Positions 14,393-21,954 are shown, counted from the stretch's first letter. The stretch is DNA of 26,256 nt from Nanobdellota archaeon (GCA_021852135.1 JAJZOB010000006.1:1-26256), one strand, 5' to 3'. The notes: generated by a model from the letters alone, not told the origin. Translations and numbers: made by a program.

Positions 14393-15460
14393 ATGCTCTA
14401 TTATTATATGGAAAGGCTGGAAGGGCAGGGAGCAATAAGCATAGTAAAAAAAGGAAACTATATACTTCTTGATTTGAGAAAAGCAAAACATGGCCACATT
14501 TGGGAGGTTCCTGGTGGTGGAATAAAAGAAGGAGAAACGCCTGAAGAAGCTGTTAGAAGAGAAACAAAGGAGGAAGTAAACATAGACCTAAAGAATCCAA
14601 TATGGTTAGGCGCAAAAAACCAGGGGATACACTGGATAAATACGGAAATAGACCATTTTTTCTTGTCAAATTCATTTGCAGGAGAGCCAAAGGCAGTTGA
14701 TCTGGAAGACAAGGAAACCCTTGAAGTAAAATGGGCAAGGATAAGCGATATAAAAGCAATGCTAAATATAAGTTGGAGAGTAGTAGATGCCATGTACTTC
14801 CTTTCGCTTCGTTTTCCGGGCTTAAAAACGGAATACTACAAAATAAGAAACGCATTTGATAACCGTGCAGTGTATTCATTTGAGCAGCTTTCTTATTGGT
14901 CTGGAAAACTATCCTCTTTTTTCAGGTATAAAAACTATCTGGATAGAAGACTTGCGGACAAAATTGAAGATATTTTGGATAAACTCAGGCCACCCGTGCT
15001 CCAGATAAATCCTGGCTTCGGGGAAATAACGAAAAAATTGATAGAAAAATTCGGCAATGTTGACATTGTTGAACTTTCTCCCGAAGCAAGGTACCATCTA
15101 ATTAAAAATTTCGGTAATAAACTGCATTTTATAAAAGGAATAGCTGAGAGTTTTCATTCAAACAAAAAATATAATAGCATAGTAGCATTGAACTCTTTTA
15201 TATACCAGCCTTCTTACATCTTATTTGCGCAAAGCATTCTTTCTTCAATTAATCCAAATGGAAAACTAGTATTTTCACCGCTTAGTATAAAACGCCACAT
15301 CTTGCCTTCATCGTATGTAGCTTACCGCCATTCCATAAAAGCTTTGGATTCTTACAAGCAGTTTTTTGCAGATTTTGGCCTCGAATTTGATGAATTATAC
15401 AGCTTTCCTCTAGACAGACTTAATAACATAAAAACAGATGTTCTTTCATTTATCAAGTAA
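14393..15460 (+). CDS. Nudix hydrolase fused to SAM-methyltransferase-like domain
   Basis: A 355-aa two-domain protein. Residues 10-135 are a Nudix fold with a full Nudix box: Gly42, Glu48, Arg56-Glu57 and Glu60-Glu61 (GGGIKEGETPEEAVRRETKE). The usual Gly near its end is Asn63. Residues 160-355 look like a class I methyltransferase: motif I VLQINPGFGE (202-211), an acidic strand DIVELSP (224-230), motif IV SIVALNSFIYQP (262-273) and a post-motif strand GKLVFSP. The first acidic residue of motif I is replaced (VLQINPG against VLEIGPG), so SAM binding needs testing. The fusion suggests hydrolysis of a nucleoside-diphosphate compound coupled to modification of a small molecule or nucleotide. The start could also be ATG 14408. 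I know of no standard name for this pairing. Confidence 0.78.
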   Translation: MLYYYMERLEGQGAISIVKKGNYILLDLRKAKHGHIWEVPGGGIKEGETPEEAVRRETKEEVNIDLKNPIWLGAKNQGIHWINTEIDHFFLSNSFAGEPKAVDLEDKETLEVKWARISDIKAMLNISWRVVDAMYFLSLRFPGLKTEYYKIRNAFDNRAVYSFEQLSYWSGKLSSFFRYKNYLDRRLADKIEDILDKLRPPVLQINPGFGEITKKLIEKFGNVDIVELSPEARYHLIKNFGNKLHFIKGIAESFHSNKKYNSIVALNSFIYQPSYILFAQSILSSINPNGKLVFSPLSIKRHILPSSYVAYRHSIKALDSYKQFFADFGLEFDELYSFPLDRLNNIKTDVLSFIK

Positions 15461-15479
15461 TATCGCTCTTACGATATTA
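15458..15479 (+). promoter_or_regulatory. Perfect 8-bp inverted repeat upstream of FMN reductase TATA
   Basis: TAATATCG-CTCTTA-CGATATTA overlaps the stop codon of the Nudix-methyltransferase gene and ends 8 nt before the TATA box of the FMN reductase gene. The length and symmetry fit an operator for a dimeric winged-helix repressor or activator. It is too AT-rich to be a good terminator. Confidence 0.5.
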
Positions 15480-15487
15480 GCGAAAGA

Positions 15488-15507
15488 TTTATATGCATTT
15501 AGTGCAT
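15488..15507 (+). promoter_or_regulatory. TATA box plus second dyad of FMN reductase gene
   Basis: TTTATATGC (15488-15496) is centred 26 nt before ATG 15517. It overlaps a second inverted repeat, ATGCA-TTTAG-TGCAT (15493-15507), lying between TATA and start. A regulator bound here would block transcription-factor B/TBP or polymerase entry. Confidence 0.45.
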
Positions 15508-15516
15508 GATTAAAAA

Positions 15517-16071
15517 ATGGAAAAAATAACAATAGCAGCAATCGCAGGAAGCCTTAGAAAGGACTCGTTCAACAAGGCAATAATAAATACTGCTAAAAAA
15601 TATGCGCCTGAAAACATAGAAATAGAGATACTTGACTTGAAAGATATACCTTTGTTCAATCAAGATGAAGAAAAGGAAATGCCTGAAAGTGTAAAGATAT
15701 TCAAGGATAAGATAAAGAAAGCAGACGCTGTACTAATAGCCACACCAGAATATGACAGGTCCATACCAGGGGTTCTAAAAAATGCAATAGACTGGGCTTC
15801 TAGGCCTTACGGCGACAATTCATTTGACGACAAAGCCGTTGCAACTATAGGAGCAAGCGGCGGTGCTATAATAGGAACAGCGGTAGCACAGTACCATTTA
15901 AGGCAAATATTTTCATTTCTCAACGCGCATCCTTTAGAAAGGCCTCAGATTTTTATAGGGGGAGCAGGCGATAAAATTGAAAACGGCCTGTTTGTAGATG
16001 AAGATACAGTAACATTGATAAAAGATCTTGTGCAAAAGCTTGCAGAATGGGCCATAAGGCTGAGAAAATAG
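15517..16071 (+). CDS. NADPH-dependent FMN reductase (chromate/quinone reductase type)
   Basis: A 184-aa flavodoxin-fold flavoprotein. GSLRKDSFN (11-19) is the FMN-phosphate loop, and PEYDRSIPGVLKNAIDWASRP (77-97) is the family hallmark that covers the isoalloxazine ring. Length and motifs match the ChrR/YieF-like group, which performs two-electron reduction of quinones, metals or flavins and so limits superoxide production. It stands alone between the Nudix-methyltransferase and radical SAM genes, with its own leaderless promoter flanked by two dyads. That suggests it is inducible, which is inference. Confidence 0.92.
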   Translation: MEKITIAAIAGSLRKDSFNKAIINTAKKYAPENIEIEILDLKDIPLFNQDEEKEMPESVKIFKDKIKKADAVLIATPEYDRSIPGVLKNAIDWASRPYGDNSFDDKAVATIGASGGAIIGTAVAQYHLRQIFSFLNAHPLERPQIFIGGAGDKIENGLFVDEDTVTLIKDLVQKLAEWAIRLRK

Positions 16072-16100
16072 TATTTATTCACAGAACTTAAATTTATTTA

Positions 16101-17300
16101 ATGTCACATGTAGGCAGTAGTTCTGCAATTATAACAGAAAAGACATCAGAAAAAAAGAACAGTAGCTACACAGCCAGTGAAGAAGCAAAGAAATCAAACA
16201 CACATTCATTCGCGCAAAAGCCAATACTTGTATTTTGGGAGACTACAAAAGCATGTATGCTTGCTTGCAGGCATTGCAGGGCATCGGCGATACATTCTGC
16301 TCTTCCTGGAGAACTGACAACAGAAGAAGGGCTAGCCTTAATTGATAAAATCACAGAATTCGGAATTCCTTACCCCGTTATAGTATTCACCGGCGGGGAC
16401 CCACTTATGCGAAAGGATATATTTGAACTTATGAAGCATGCAAAAGAACTTGGCGTAAAATTTGCTTTATCACCTGCTGTAACAAACCTGCTAACATACA
16501 ATGCAATGGTAAAAATACGGGAGTTGGGCGCAACTTCAATATCAATTAGTCTGGACGGCGCAGTGAAGGAGACACATGATGACATAAGATCAATTGATGG
16601 AACATTCGATGCAACTATAAAATCGATAAAAAATGCCATAGATGCTGGATTGAACATACAGGTAAATACTACAGTTATGAAAAGCAATGTAAATGAACTT
16701 CCCCGAATATTCAACCTTATAAAAAGCTTGGGAGTAAAGGTATGGGAGGTTTTTTTCCTAATAAAAATTGGCCGTGGAGCAGGGCTTCAGGAGATAAGTC
16801 CCTCTGAATACGAAAGTGTATGTAACTTCCTTTACGATGCATCTAAATATGGGGTGGTAATAAGAACAGTAGAAGCGCCATTTGAAAGGAGAGTCGTTAG
16901 CATGCGGATAAAGAAGGGTAGTTATTGGAGAGATCCTTTCTATGATCATTTGCATTCAGAGCTTATGAATTTGGAGGGAGAACCAAAGTATAATTCGACC
17001 ATCTCTCCAGTCGGAACATTGGATGGTGATGGCATAATCTTTGTAGGAAATGACGGTACTATCTTTCCAGGAGGTTTTCTGCCAGTAAAACTTGGTAATG
17101 TAAGAAAGGATAACATTGTAGAGATCTACAGAAACAACAGCATCATGAGAAGCATACGTGCAAGAGATTTCTCTGGTTATTGTGGAAAATGCGAATTCAA
17201 ATGGCAGTGCGGGGGAAGCAGGGCTAGAACATACTATTCCGAACACGACATTCTTGCATCGGATCCCGCATGTTTTTATTCTAGGATAGCAAATAGGTAA
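16101..17300 (+). CDS. Radical SAM/SPASM protein, AhbC/AhbD-like heme-enzyme type
   Basis: A 399-aa iron-sulfur enzyme. ACMLACRHC supplies the CxxxCxxC cluster for SAM cleavage (Cys52, Cys56, Cys59), followed by FTGGDPL (96-102) and ISISLDGA. A C-terminal SPASM-type auxiliary cluster site is given by Cys361, Cys364, Cys370 and Cys391. The opening VFWETTKACMLACRHCRASA is characteristic of the group containing AhbC and AhbD, the decarboxylases of the siroheme-dependent heme pathway, and of related TIGR04053 proteins. Residues 1-38 are a low-complexity polar extension (Ser, Lys, Glu) not needed for the fold. A TATA-like AGTATTTATTC (about 16070-16080) is 26 nt upstream. Heme supply for the cytochrome b is an attractive but unproven role. 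Confidence 0.88.
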   Translation: MSHVGSSSAIITEKTSEKKNSSYTASEEAKKSNTHSFAQKPILVFWETTKACMLACRHCRASAIHSALPGELTTEEGLALIDKITEFGIPYPVIVFTGGDPLMRKDIFELMKHAKELGVKFALSPAVTNLLTYNAMVKIRELGATSISISLDGAVKETHDDIRSIDGTFDATIKSIKNAIDAGLNIQVNTTVMKSNVNELPRIFNLIKSLGVKVWEVFFLIKIGRGAGLQEISPSEYESVCNFLYDASKYGVVIRTVEAPFERRVVSMRIKKGSYWRDPFYDHLHSELMNLEGEPKYNSTISPVGTLDGDGIIFVGNDGTIFPGGFLPVKLGNVRKDNIVEIYRNNSIMRSIRARDFSGYCGKCEFKWQCGGSRARTYYSEHDILASDPACFYSRIANR

Positions 17301-17381
17301 TAGGTACATAGCTAATAAATTTATATGCCAAATAGCTTCAGCTGAAATTTTTAAGGCGAAAAAATTATAATGACTATTGCA

Positions 17382-18008
17382 TTAGCGTAGGGCATTTTTT
17401 AGGCTGTTAATATGCTGTATGGGCATCAGTAGAAACAGCATGGAATACAAGCCCTTTATTGCTCTTTTTTGATAATCATTCCAGTATATATATTCCTTAG
17501 AAAAGCCATCTAGAAACTGCTTAAAACCTGTTTTATTTGAATAGTTATAGTATGCAGCTGATAGTATTAGCAGAGACACATCCCAATACCTGTACCTTTC
17601 TTTCTGAGTTTTTATTGCCTGTTCTGAATCTATTATATATGCTCCTTCGGAATTACATATGAAGTTATCAAGCTTTGAATCCCCTAAAGAATACCCCTCC
17701 CGGTGTATCTCTGAAAACAATTTTCCCAATTTTGACCCTTCGCAGTAATCTACTTTTCCATCAACGTATTCTCTGTTTAGCTCTTTATTATTAAGATCAA
17801 AGGAGTAGATCTTTGGCTTTTTTATGTCGTTGTTGGAATTAAGGAACTCCAACTCTCTCTCAAGTCTACTTTTTGATAACGCTGCAAATGGATAAAATAG
17901 CTGTAATAAAGGGGAAAAAAGCCACTTGTAAGAATTAAAGCTGTTATACTTCTTCTTGATTATCTTGCGGTCTTTCTCTTCCTGTATCAGTACTTGACTT
18001 AAGACCAT
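17382..18008 (-). CDS. Small protein-kinase-fold protein (RIO/LPS-kinase-like)
   Basis: A 208-aa protein with a kinase catalytic core. YSLGDSKLDNFI supplies catalytic Asp110 and metal-binding Asn115, YIIDSEQA gives Asp127 in place of the DFG Asp, and YWDVSLLIL (Asp143) resembles the structural Asp of lipopolysaccharide kinases. The N-lobe is short. Lys18-Lys20 (IIKKKY) and Glu52 (ERELEFL) may be the ATP-anchoring Lys and Glu; no Gly-rich loop is evident. The family resembles KdkA/WaaY and Bud32/RIO-type atypical kinases that phosphorylate sugars or proteins. It has its own minus-strand TATA box about 25 nt upstream and follows the methyltransferase gene by 39 nt. Confidence 0.7.
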   Translation of the reverse strand: MVLSQVLIQEEKDRKIIKKKYNSFNSYKWLFSPLLQLFYPFAALSKSRLERELEFLNSNNDIKKPKIYSFDLNNKELNREYVDGKVDYCEGSKLGKLFSEIHREGYSLGDSKLDNFICNSEGAYIIDSEQAIKTQKERYRYWDVSLLILSAAYYNYSNKTGFKQFLDGFSKEYIYWNDYQKRAIKGLYSMLFLLMPIQHINSLKNALR

Positions 18009-18030
18009 TAAATTTAAAGATTATAAAGGG

Positions 18031-18038
18031 TATTTATA
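18031..18038 (-). promoter_or_regulatory. TATA box of kinase-fold gene
   Basis: On the minus strand this reads TATAAATA, about 25 nt before ATG 18008. It lies in the gap after the methyltransferase gene. Confidence 0.45.
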
Positions 18039-18047
18039 ACTTTAATT

Positions 18048-18554
18048 CTAGCTTTCCCGTTCAAAAAGCAGAAGGTAATGGAATTTTAATTCCTTCTCTT
18101 TTACTAGTTTGAAGCCTATGCTTTTCATATCGTTTATGACTTTATCCTTGCTTAGTCTTATGCTTACTGGGGGGCCGAACATAGTATCTTCAGGCTTAAA
18201 ATCAAGTATGGCTATGTATCTCTTTGCTATTTTATTTATGTTTTTCAGTGCTTTATCCCGGCATTCCTGCACAAGGTCATGATAAACATTTGACATAAAA
18301 ACCAGATCAAAAGAACCTGAGGAATAGTCACAAATGTCTGCCTTTACGGTTTTTATCCCCGCTTGTTTAAGCTCATCAAAATAGATATCATTTAAATCCA
18401 AAACGGTAACATTTTCGCTTTTCTCAAGCATTTTCTTGCTGAAGAAGCCGTCTCTTCCTCCTATATCAATTATACTATAACCTTTTTTAATGTCAAGGAA
18501 ATCTATTATACTTTTATCAGTTAACCCACTCATTTCTCTGATTTTATCCATCAT
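18048..18554 (-). CDS. Class I SAM-dependent methyltransferase
   Basis: A 168-aa small-molecule-type methyltransferase. Motif I is IIDIGGRDGFFSKKM (28-42), the acidic end of strand 2 is VLDLND (51-56), the motif-II region is KADICD (71-76) and motif IV is DLVFMSNVYHD (83-93). The C-terminal DFKPEDTMFGPPVSIRLSKD with SIGF and HYLLLFER resembles UbiE-like proteins lacking a large substrate lid. The substrate is unknown. Either of two adjacent ATG codons (18554, 18551) may start it. A minus-strand TATA (18579-18586) lies 28 nt upstream. The kinase-fold gene follows, so the two may act on the same substrate, which is inference. Confidence 0.87.
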   Translation of the reverse strand: MMDKIREMSGLTDKSIIDFLDIKKGYSIIDIGGRDGFFSKKMLEKSENVTVLDLNDIYFDELKQAGIKTVKADICDYSSGSFDLVFMSNVYHDLVQECRDKALKNINKIAKRYIAILDFKPEDTMFGPPVSIRLSKDKVINDMKSIGFKLVKEKELKFHYLLLFERES

Positions 18555-18578
18555 AAGATATTTTTTAAGTAATTGGGA

Positions 18579-18586
18579 TATTTAAA
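18579..18586 (-). promoter_or_regulatory. TATA box of methyltransferase gene
   Basis: On the minus strand this reads TTTAAATA, centred 28 nt before ATG 18554. Confidence 0.5.
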
Positions 18587-18629
18587 TCGTTTGGTACTAA
18601 AAAGATGAAATGCTACGCTGTAAATAATG

Positions 18630-18638
18630 TTTAAATAC
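18630..18638 (+). promoter_or_regulatory. TATA box of 102-aa membrane protein gene
   Basis: TTTAAATAC is centred 25 nt before ATG 18659 with no ribosome site. Confidence 0.6.
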
Positions 18639-18658
18639 ACACAAAATTTTGATATAAA

Positions 18659-18967
18659 ATGGAGGGAACACTTAACAAACCAGAAAGTGAAAGCATAACA
18701 GAAGATAACAATAATAAAAGTGCTTCAGTAAATGGTAATCAAAATAAACCAGAAGTGAACGATTCAAAAAGCGGCATGCTTCCTTCAGATGACAGGATAC
18801 CCAATACTCCCGGAAATGAAATTAAGATAAACAAATACCTGATAATTGCAGTAGTTGTTATAATAATACTTCTTGTAATTGCGTATTTTCTTTACCATTA
18901 TAACATCCTTGGAGTAAGGATACTTGTAAGGCATACGCTTGGTTTAAGCACACCAGGCTCTGCTTAA
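18659..18967 (+). CDS. Small single-TM protein with disordered N-terminus
   Basis: A 102-aa protein I do not recognise. Residues 1-57 are polar and low-complexity (Asn, Ser, Glu, Lys, Pro) and probably disordered. Residues 60-80 are one transmembrane helix of Ile, Val and Leu. The last 22 residues (YNILGVRILVRHTLGLSTPGSA) are short, basic and mildly amphipathic. The layout is repeated in the next gene, which also begins with a polar lead and one helix. The strong leaderless promoter suggests it is expressed. A role as a membrane anchor or partner of the adjacent surface protein is inference. Confidence 0.7.
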   Translation: MEGTLNKPESESITEDNNNKSASVNGNQNKPEVNDSKSGMLPSDDRIPNTPGNEIKINKYLIIAVVVIIILLVIAYFLYHYNILGVRILVRHTLGLSTPGSA

Positions 18968-18982
18968 TAAACAAAGAATAGG

Positions 18983-18991
18983 CTTTTATAT
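18983..18991 (+). promoter_or_regulatory. TATA box of surface-protein gene
   Basis: CTTTTATAT is centred 25 nt before ATG 19012. Confidence 0.55.
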
Positions 18992-19011
18992 TCGTTTCTT
19001 ATCATAATTAA

Positions 19012-20607
19012 ATGGATAATCCAAAAAATATACAAATAAGTTCAGAACCGAATAAAGGTCAAATAGGACATAAAACTGCTGGTATAATAGTAATTATAGT
19101 ATTATTAGCTGTTTTGGTATTCGTCTTCGCATCATATGAAGGGTATATCCCTTTCCTCAAGCTTTCAACTTCTGTTAATCCGTATTACAGTATTGCTAAT
19201 GTGCAGCAATTAAGTTCGACTATTTCAAAGCTGCAGAATTCCAGCGGCCCATTCAATCTTTCATATAGTTTGCTTCTAAGCCTAAGCGCCACTTCTGGAA
19301 CTTCAGTTTTCTCCTTTAATCTGCCAATTAACGGTTATATCGCCCATTATAAGCCGTATATAAGACAAACGGCCGATATTAACTTAGGTGCGCTTGTAAA
19401 AGATATAGACAGCTTAAGTAAAAGTATAAACCTGTCTTCATTTCCAAAGTTCCTTGATACAGTGAACCTTACTTTATTATCAAATATCTCTTACGGTACA
19501 TTGTGCATTCCTTTCTCAATGCTGGCTTCCGCGGAAAATACCAGCTTATCTATCGTAGGGTATGCAATGAATGACTCCAAGATAGGCAATAATTCACTGC
19601 TTTGTGTCTCATTAAAAACAAATAATCTGGCAAATTCAAGCGCTCTTTCAAGCATTTTAAGCACATCAATGGCGTCAGCAAACATATCAAACATAAGTCA
19701 ATTCAACGATTATGTACGGGTCAAATACATGAAAAGCGAGAGTTATAACGGAAATTCTTGCTCTTTGCTGGGCATAAACACTACGCCTGCATTTGAAAGC
19801 AAATATAACTCTTCAATGCACTTCAATTTCTGCTTTTCAAATACCTATGGCATACCTTTGAATGGCAGTTTTGTGCTTAACCTGACAAGAGATTCATCAG
19901 CAATAACAAGTCTCTTTAATTCATATGGAAACGCGGGTTCAATGCCAAACTTCTCCGATATAGTGCTATCTGCTTCCTTTAAATCGGCATTTAATCCTGC
20001 TCCGTCATCAGTCTCAATTCTGTCTTCTCTTCCATCCGGCTCTTATACTTTGAACGAAAGCAGTTTATTACAAACTATTGGAGAGCTAAATATTATGCCG
20101 GCAGCTCCTACAAATAGCACTAAAGCCCTTGCTGCAAACGCTGATTTGACTGCCTTGGTTTCAGACAGCTTTCCAGGACTGAATCAAATATATCTGTCTC
20201 CCACTGCAGCTGCTGATGAGGGAATTAATCCAGGAGTATTTGAAAATTACTATCTTTTTGGGGCAGGAAATGCCGTATTAGCAATGGAAAATGGCTCTTC
20301 AACTAATGGAATAAATGGCACAACCATATTGCTGGGAGTGTCGAACACCACTAAAAATCTTAGTTACTACTACCATACCTTTTTAGGCATACCTAGCATC
20401 TCCATATCCAACATAACCTTAGACGCCATACCTGCGATAAAAGTAGTAGCAAATCTGTCATCCTATGATGTAATAACTGTTTTAGGAGTAACAAATTCAA
20501 GTCTTTATGAAATTTCAGCAGTTTCTACTGGCAAAGTCTACATAAATGAAGTTAATTCTGGAATGGCTAATTTCATCAAAAATTTTAAACTGGACTATTT
20601 AAATTAG
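19012..20607 (+). CDS. Membrane-anchored, sequon-rich surface protein
   Basis: A 531-aa protein I cannot assign to a family. A short polar lead is followed by one transmembrane helix (about 21-41, GTAGIIVIIVLLAVLVFVFA type) that acts as an uncleaved signal-anchor. The remaining 490 residues are a Ser/Asn/Leu-rich ectodomain. By my count it has about 25 N-x-S/T sequons, far above chance, which points to a heavily N-glycosylated cell-surface protein. Cysteines are few. Two similar-looking halves (around residues 60-280 and 300-531) may be domains but I see no clear internal repeat. Its stop is 4 nt from the convergent MTH1-like gene. Confidence 0.75.
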   Translation: MDNPKNIQISSEPNKGQIGHKTAGIIVIIVLLAVLVFVFASYEGYIPFLKLSTSVNPYYSIANVQQLSSTISKLQNSSGPFNLSYSLLLSLSATSGTSVFSFNLPINGYIAHYKPYIRQTADINLGALVKDIDSLSKSINLSSFPKFLDTVNLTLLSNISYGTLCIPFSMLASAENTSLSIVGYAMNDSKIGNNSLLCVSLKTNNLANSSALSSILSTSMASANISNISQFNDYVRVKYMKSESYNGNSCSLLGINTTPAFESKYNSSMHFNFCFSNTYGIPLNGSFVLNLTRDSSAITSLFNSYGNAGSMPNFSDIVLSASFKSAFNPAPSSVSILSSLPSGSYTLNESSLLQTIGELNIMPAAPTNSTKALAANADLTALVSDSFPGLNQIYLSPTAAADEGINPGVFENYYLFGAGNAVLAMENGSSTNGINGTTILLGVSNTTKNLSYYYHTFLGIPSISISNITLDAIPAIKVVANLSSYDVITVLGVTNSSLYEISAVSTGKVYINEVNSGMANFIKNFKLDYLN

Positions 20608-20611
20608 AAGA

Positions 20612-21121
20612 TTAAAAGCTATCTGTTTCCTTTATTTCCATTTCCGCTATGCTGTTATCATCATTAAACAAAAAATATGCGGTTATCTTTTTTCCCAAAA
20701 GAATATCGGGCAGCCAATATTTATCGTCAGACCACATTTTTTCAAGCGGTAATCCCTTAATATCCATCCATTGCGGAGCCATCTCCTCGCTTTCAACCGG
20801 TTCTCCTTCCCACTTATAAGCAATAAATACGTGTGCTCTCTGGTTAAAATCCTTATCTGATGGATTATTCTTAAAATAAAAATTTATCACTGCAACTTTT
20901 TCAAACTCCTTAAGATTTACATTGATTTCTTCCTTTGTTTCCCTAAGAAGTGCATCGGTTATGCTTTCTCCTTTTTCAACTTTACCGCCTACACCGTTAA
21001 GCTTTCCGGCACCGAATCCCCTTTTTTTCATTGCTATGAGTATTTTATTTGTATTTTTATCAAAAAGATAGCATAAGGTTACATCCCTTAAGTTTCTGTA
21101 ATTTTCAATGTAGTACTTCAA
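20612..21121 (-). CDS. MTH1-like oxidised-purine nucleotide diphosphatase (Nudix)
   Basis: A 169-aa Nudix enzyme with marked similarity to human MTH1/NUDT1. MKKRGFGAGKLNGVGGKV (31-48) matches MTH1 almost residue for residue, including the substrate-contact Asn42. The Nudix box is complete (Gly46, Glu52, Arg60-Glu61, Glu64-Glu65). KMWSDDKYW (128-136) supplies Trp130, Asp132 and Asp133, equivalent to MTH1 Trp117, Asp119 and Asp120, which recognise 8-oxo-purines and 2-OH-dATP. It should hydrolyse oxidised purine nucleoside triphosphates to monophosphates, preventing mutation. No ATG precedes the fold; the start must be TTG 21121, or ACG/GTA further up. The ORF is in the same frame as the upstream SDR, 10 sense codons after its TGA stop. 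Confidence 0.9.
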   Translation of the reverse strand: MKYYIENYRNLRDVTLCYLFDKNTNKILIAMKKRGFGAGKLNGVGGKVEKGESITDALLRETKEEINVNLKEFEKVAVINFYFKNNPSDKDFNQRAHVFIAYKWEGEPVESEEMAPQWMDIKGLPLEKMWSDDKYWLPDILLGKKITAYFLFNDDNSIAEMEIKETDSF

Positions 21122-21151
21122 ATTTTTATCATTTGATTCTACCGTATAGGG

Positions 21152-21940
21152 TCAGACTGCACTCCATCCTCCGTCAACTGCAAGAATGTGTCCTGTAATA
21201 TAAGAAGAAGCATTGGAAGCAAGAAATACTGCTGCACCCTTAAGTTCATTAGGATTCCCTACTCTTTCCATTGGAGTCCTCTGTGTAATATGATCAAGTA
21301 TAGCTTTGTCTTTTAATAGATCATTTGTCATTTCGCTTGGGAAAAATCCGGGGGCAATTGCATTTATCCTTATATTCTGGCCAGCAAATTCAACCGCCAT
21401 TGCCCTCGTAAGATTTACCACCGCACCTTTGCTGGCATAATAGGGTGCAGCAGGTATTATATCTCCGAATAACCCATAAATTGATGCTATGTTTATTATG
21501 CTCCCCTTTAAGTTGTGAGCAATCATGCTTGCTATTACCTTCTGTGAAAAGACAAATACCGCAGAGATATCAACGTCAAGAACTTTCTGCCAATCTTCCT
21601 TTTTTAAGTTTAAAGAGGGCCCCGCTACGGCAGAGCCGGCATTATTTATTAGTATGTCTATTTTCTGAAGTTTTTCCTCTGCAACCTTAACAACATTAAT
21701 TATATCCTCTTCTTTTGTCAGATCTGCCTTTACGGGTATTATCTTTCTATTTGTGTACTTGCTTATTCTGTTTGCATTTTCTATCAATTTTTCGTCCCTT
21801 CTAGCACATATTACAACATCAGCGCCGGCTTCTGCCAAAGCTTCCGTGAAACTTATACCCAAACCGCTTGAAGCGCCGGTTACTATAGCTGACTTTCCAG
21901 TTAAATCAAACATTTTAATTAATTCCGATTTTTCATCCAT
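21152..21940 (-). CDS. Short-chain dehydrogenase/reductase (SDR)
   Basis: A 262-aa classical SDR. It has TGASSGLG (21-28) for cofactor binding, NNAG (99-102), Ser153 in IAS, the YxxxK pair Tyr167/Lys171 in PYYASKGA, INAIAPGFF and the C-terminal GGW ending. The Arg residues in CARRDE (45-50) after strand 2 favour NADPH. It resembles 3-oxoacyl-ACP reductase (FabG) or gluconate 5-dehydrogenase-like enzymes; as archaea lack a fatty-acid synthase, a sugar or polyol substrate is more likely. A minus-strand TATA (about 21955-21966) lies 20-26 nt upstream. A second ATG at 21913 is less suited to it. The MTH1-like gene follows in frame. Confidence 0.9.
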   Translation of the reverse strand: MDEKSELIKMFDLTGKSAIVTGASSGLGISFTEALAEAGADVVICARRDEKLIENANRISKYTNRKIIPVKADLTKEEDIINVVKVAEEKLQKIDILINNAGSAVAGPSLNLKKEDWQKVLDVDISAVFVFSQKVIASMIAHNLKGSIINIASIYGLFGDIIPAAPYYASKGAVVNLTRAMAVEFAGQNIRINAIAPGFFPSEMTNDLLKDKAILDHITQRTPMERVGNPNELKGAAVFLASNASSYITGHILAVDGGWSAV

Positions 21941-21954
21941 TTTATTGATATGCA

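Noticed and set aside
17317..17381. TATA-like AAATTTATATGCC and short start codons in the gap after the radical SAM gene, with palindrome TTCAGCTGAA
   Set aside because: The ORFs are only 5-6 codons long, no RNA fold stands out, and a 10-bp palindrome alone is weak evidence. A small RNA is possible but unsupported.
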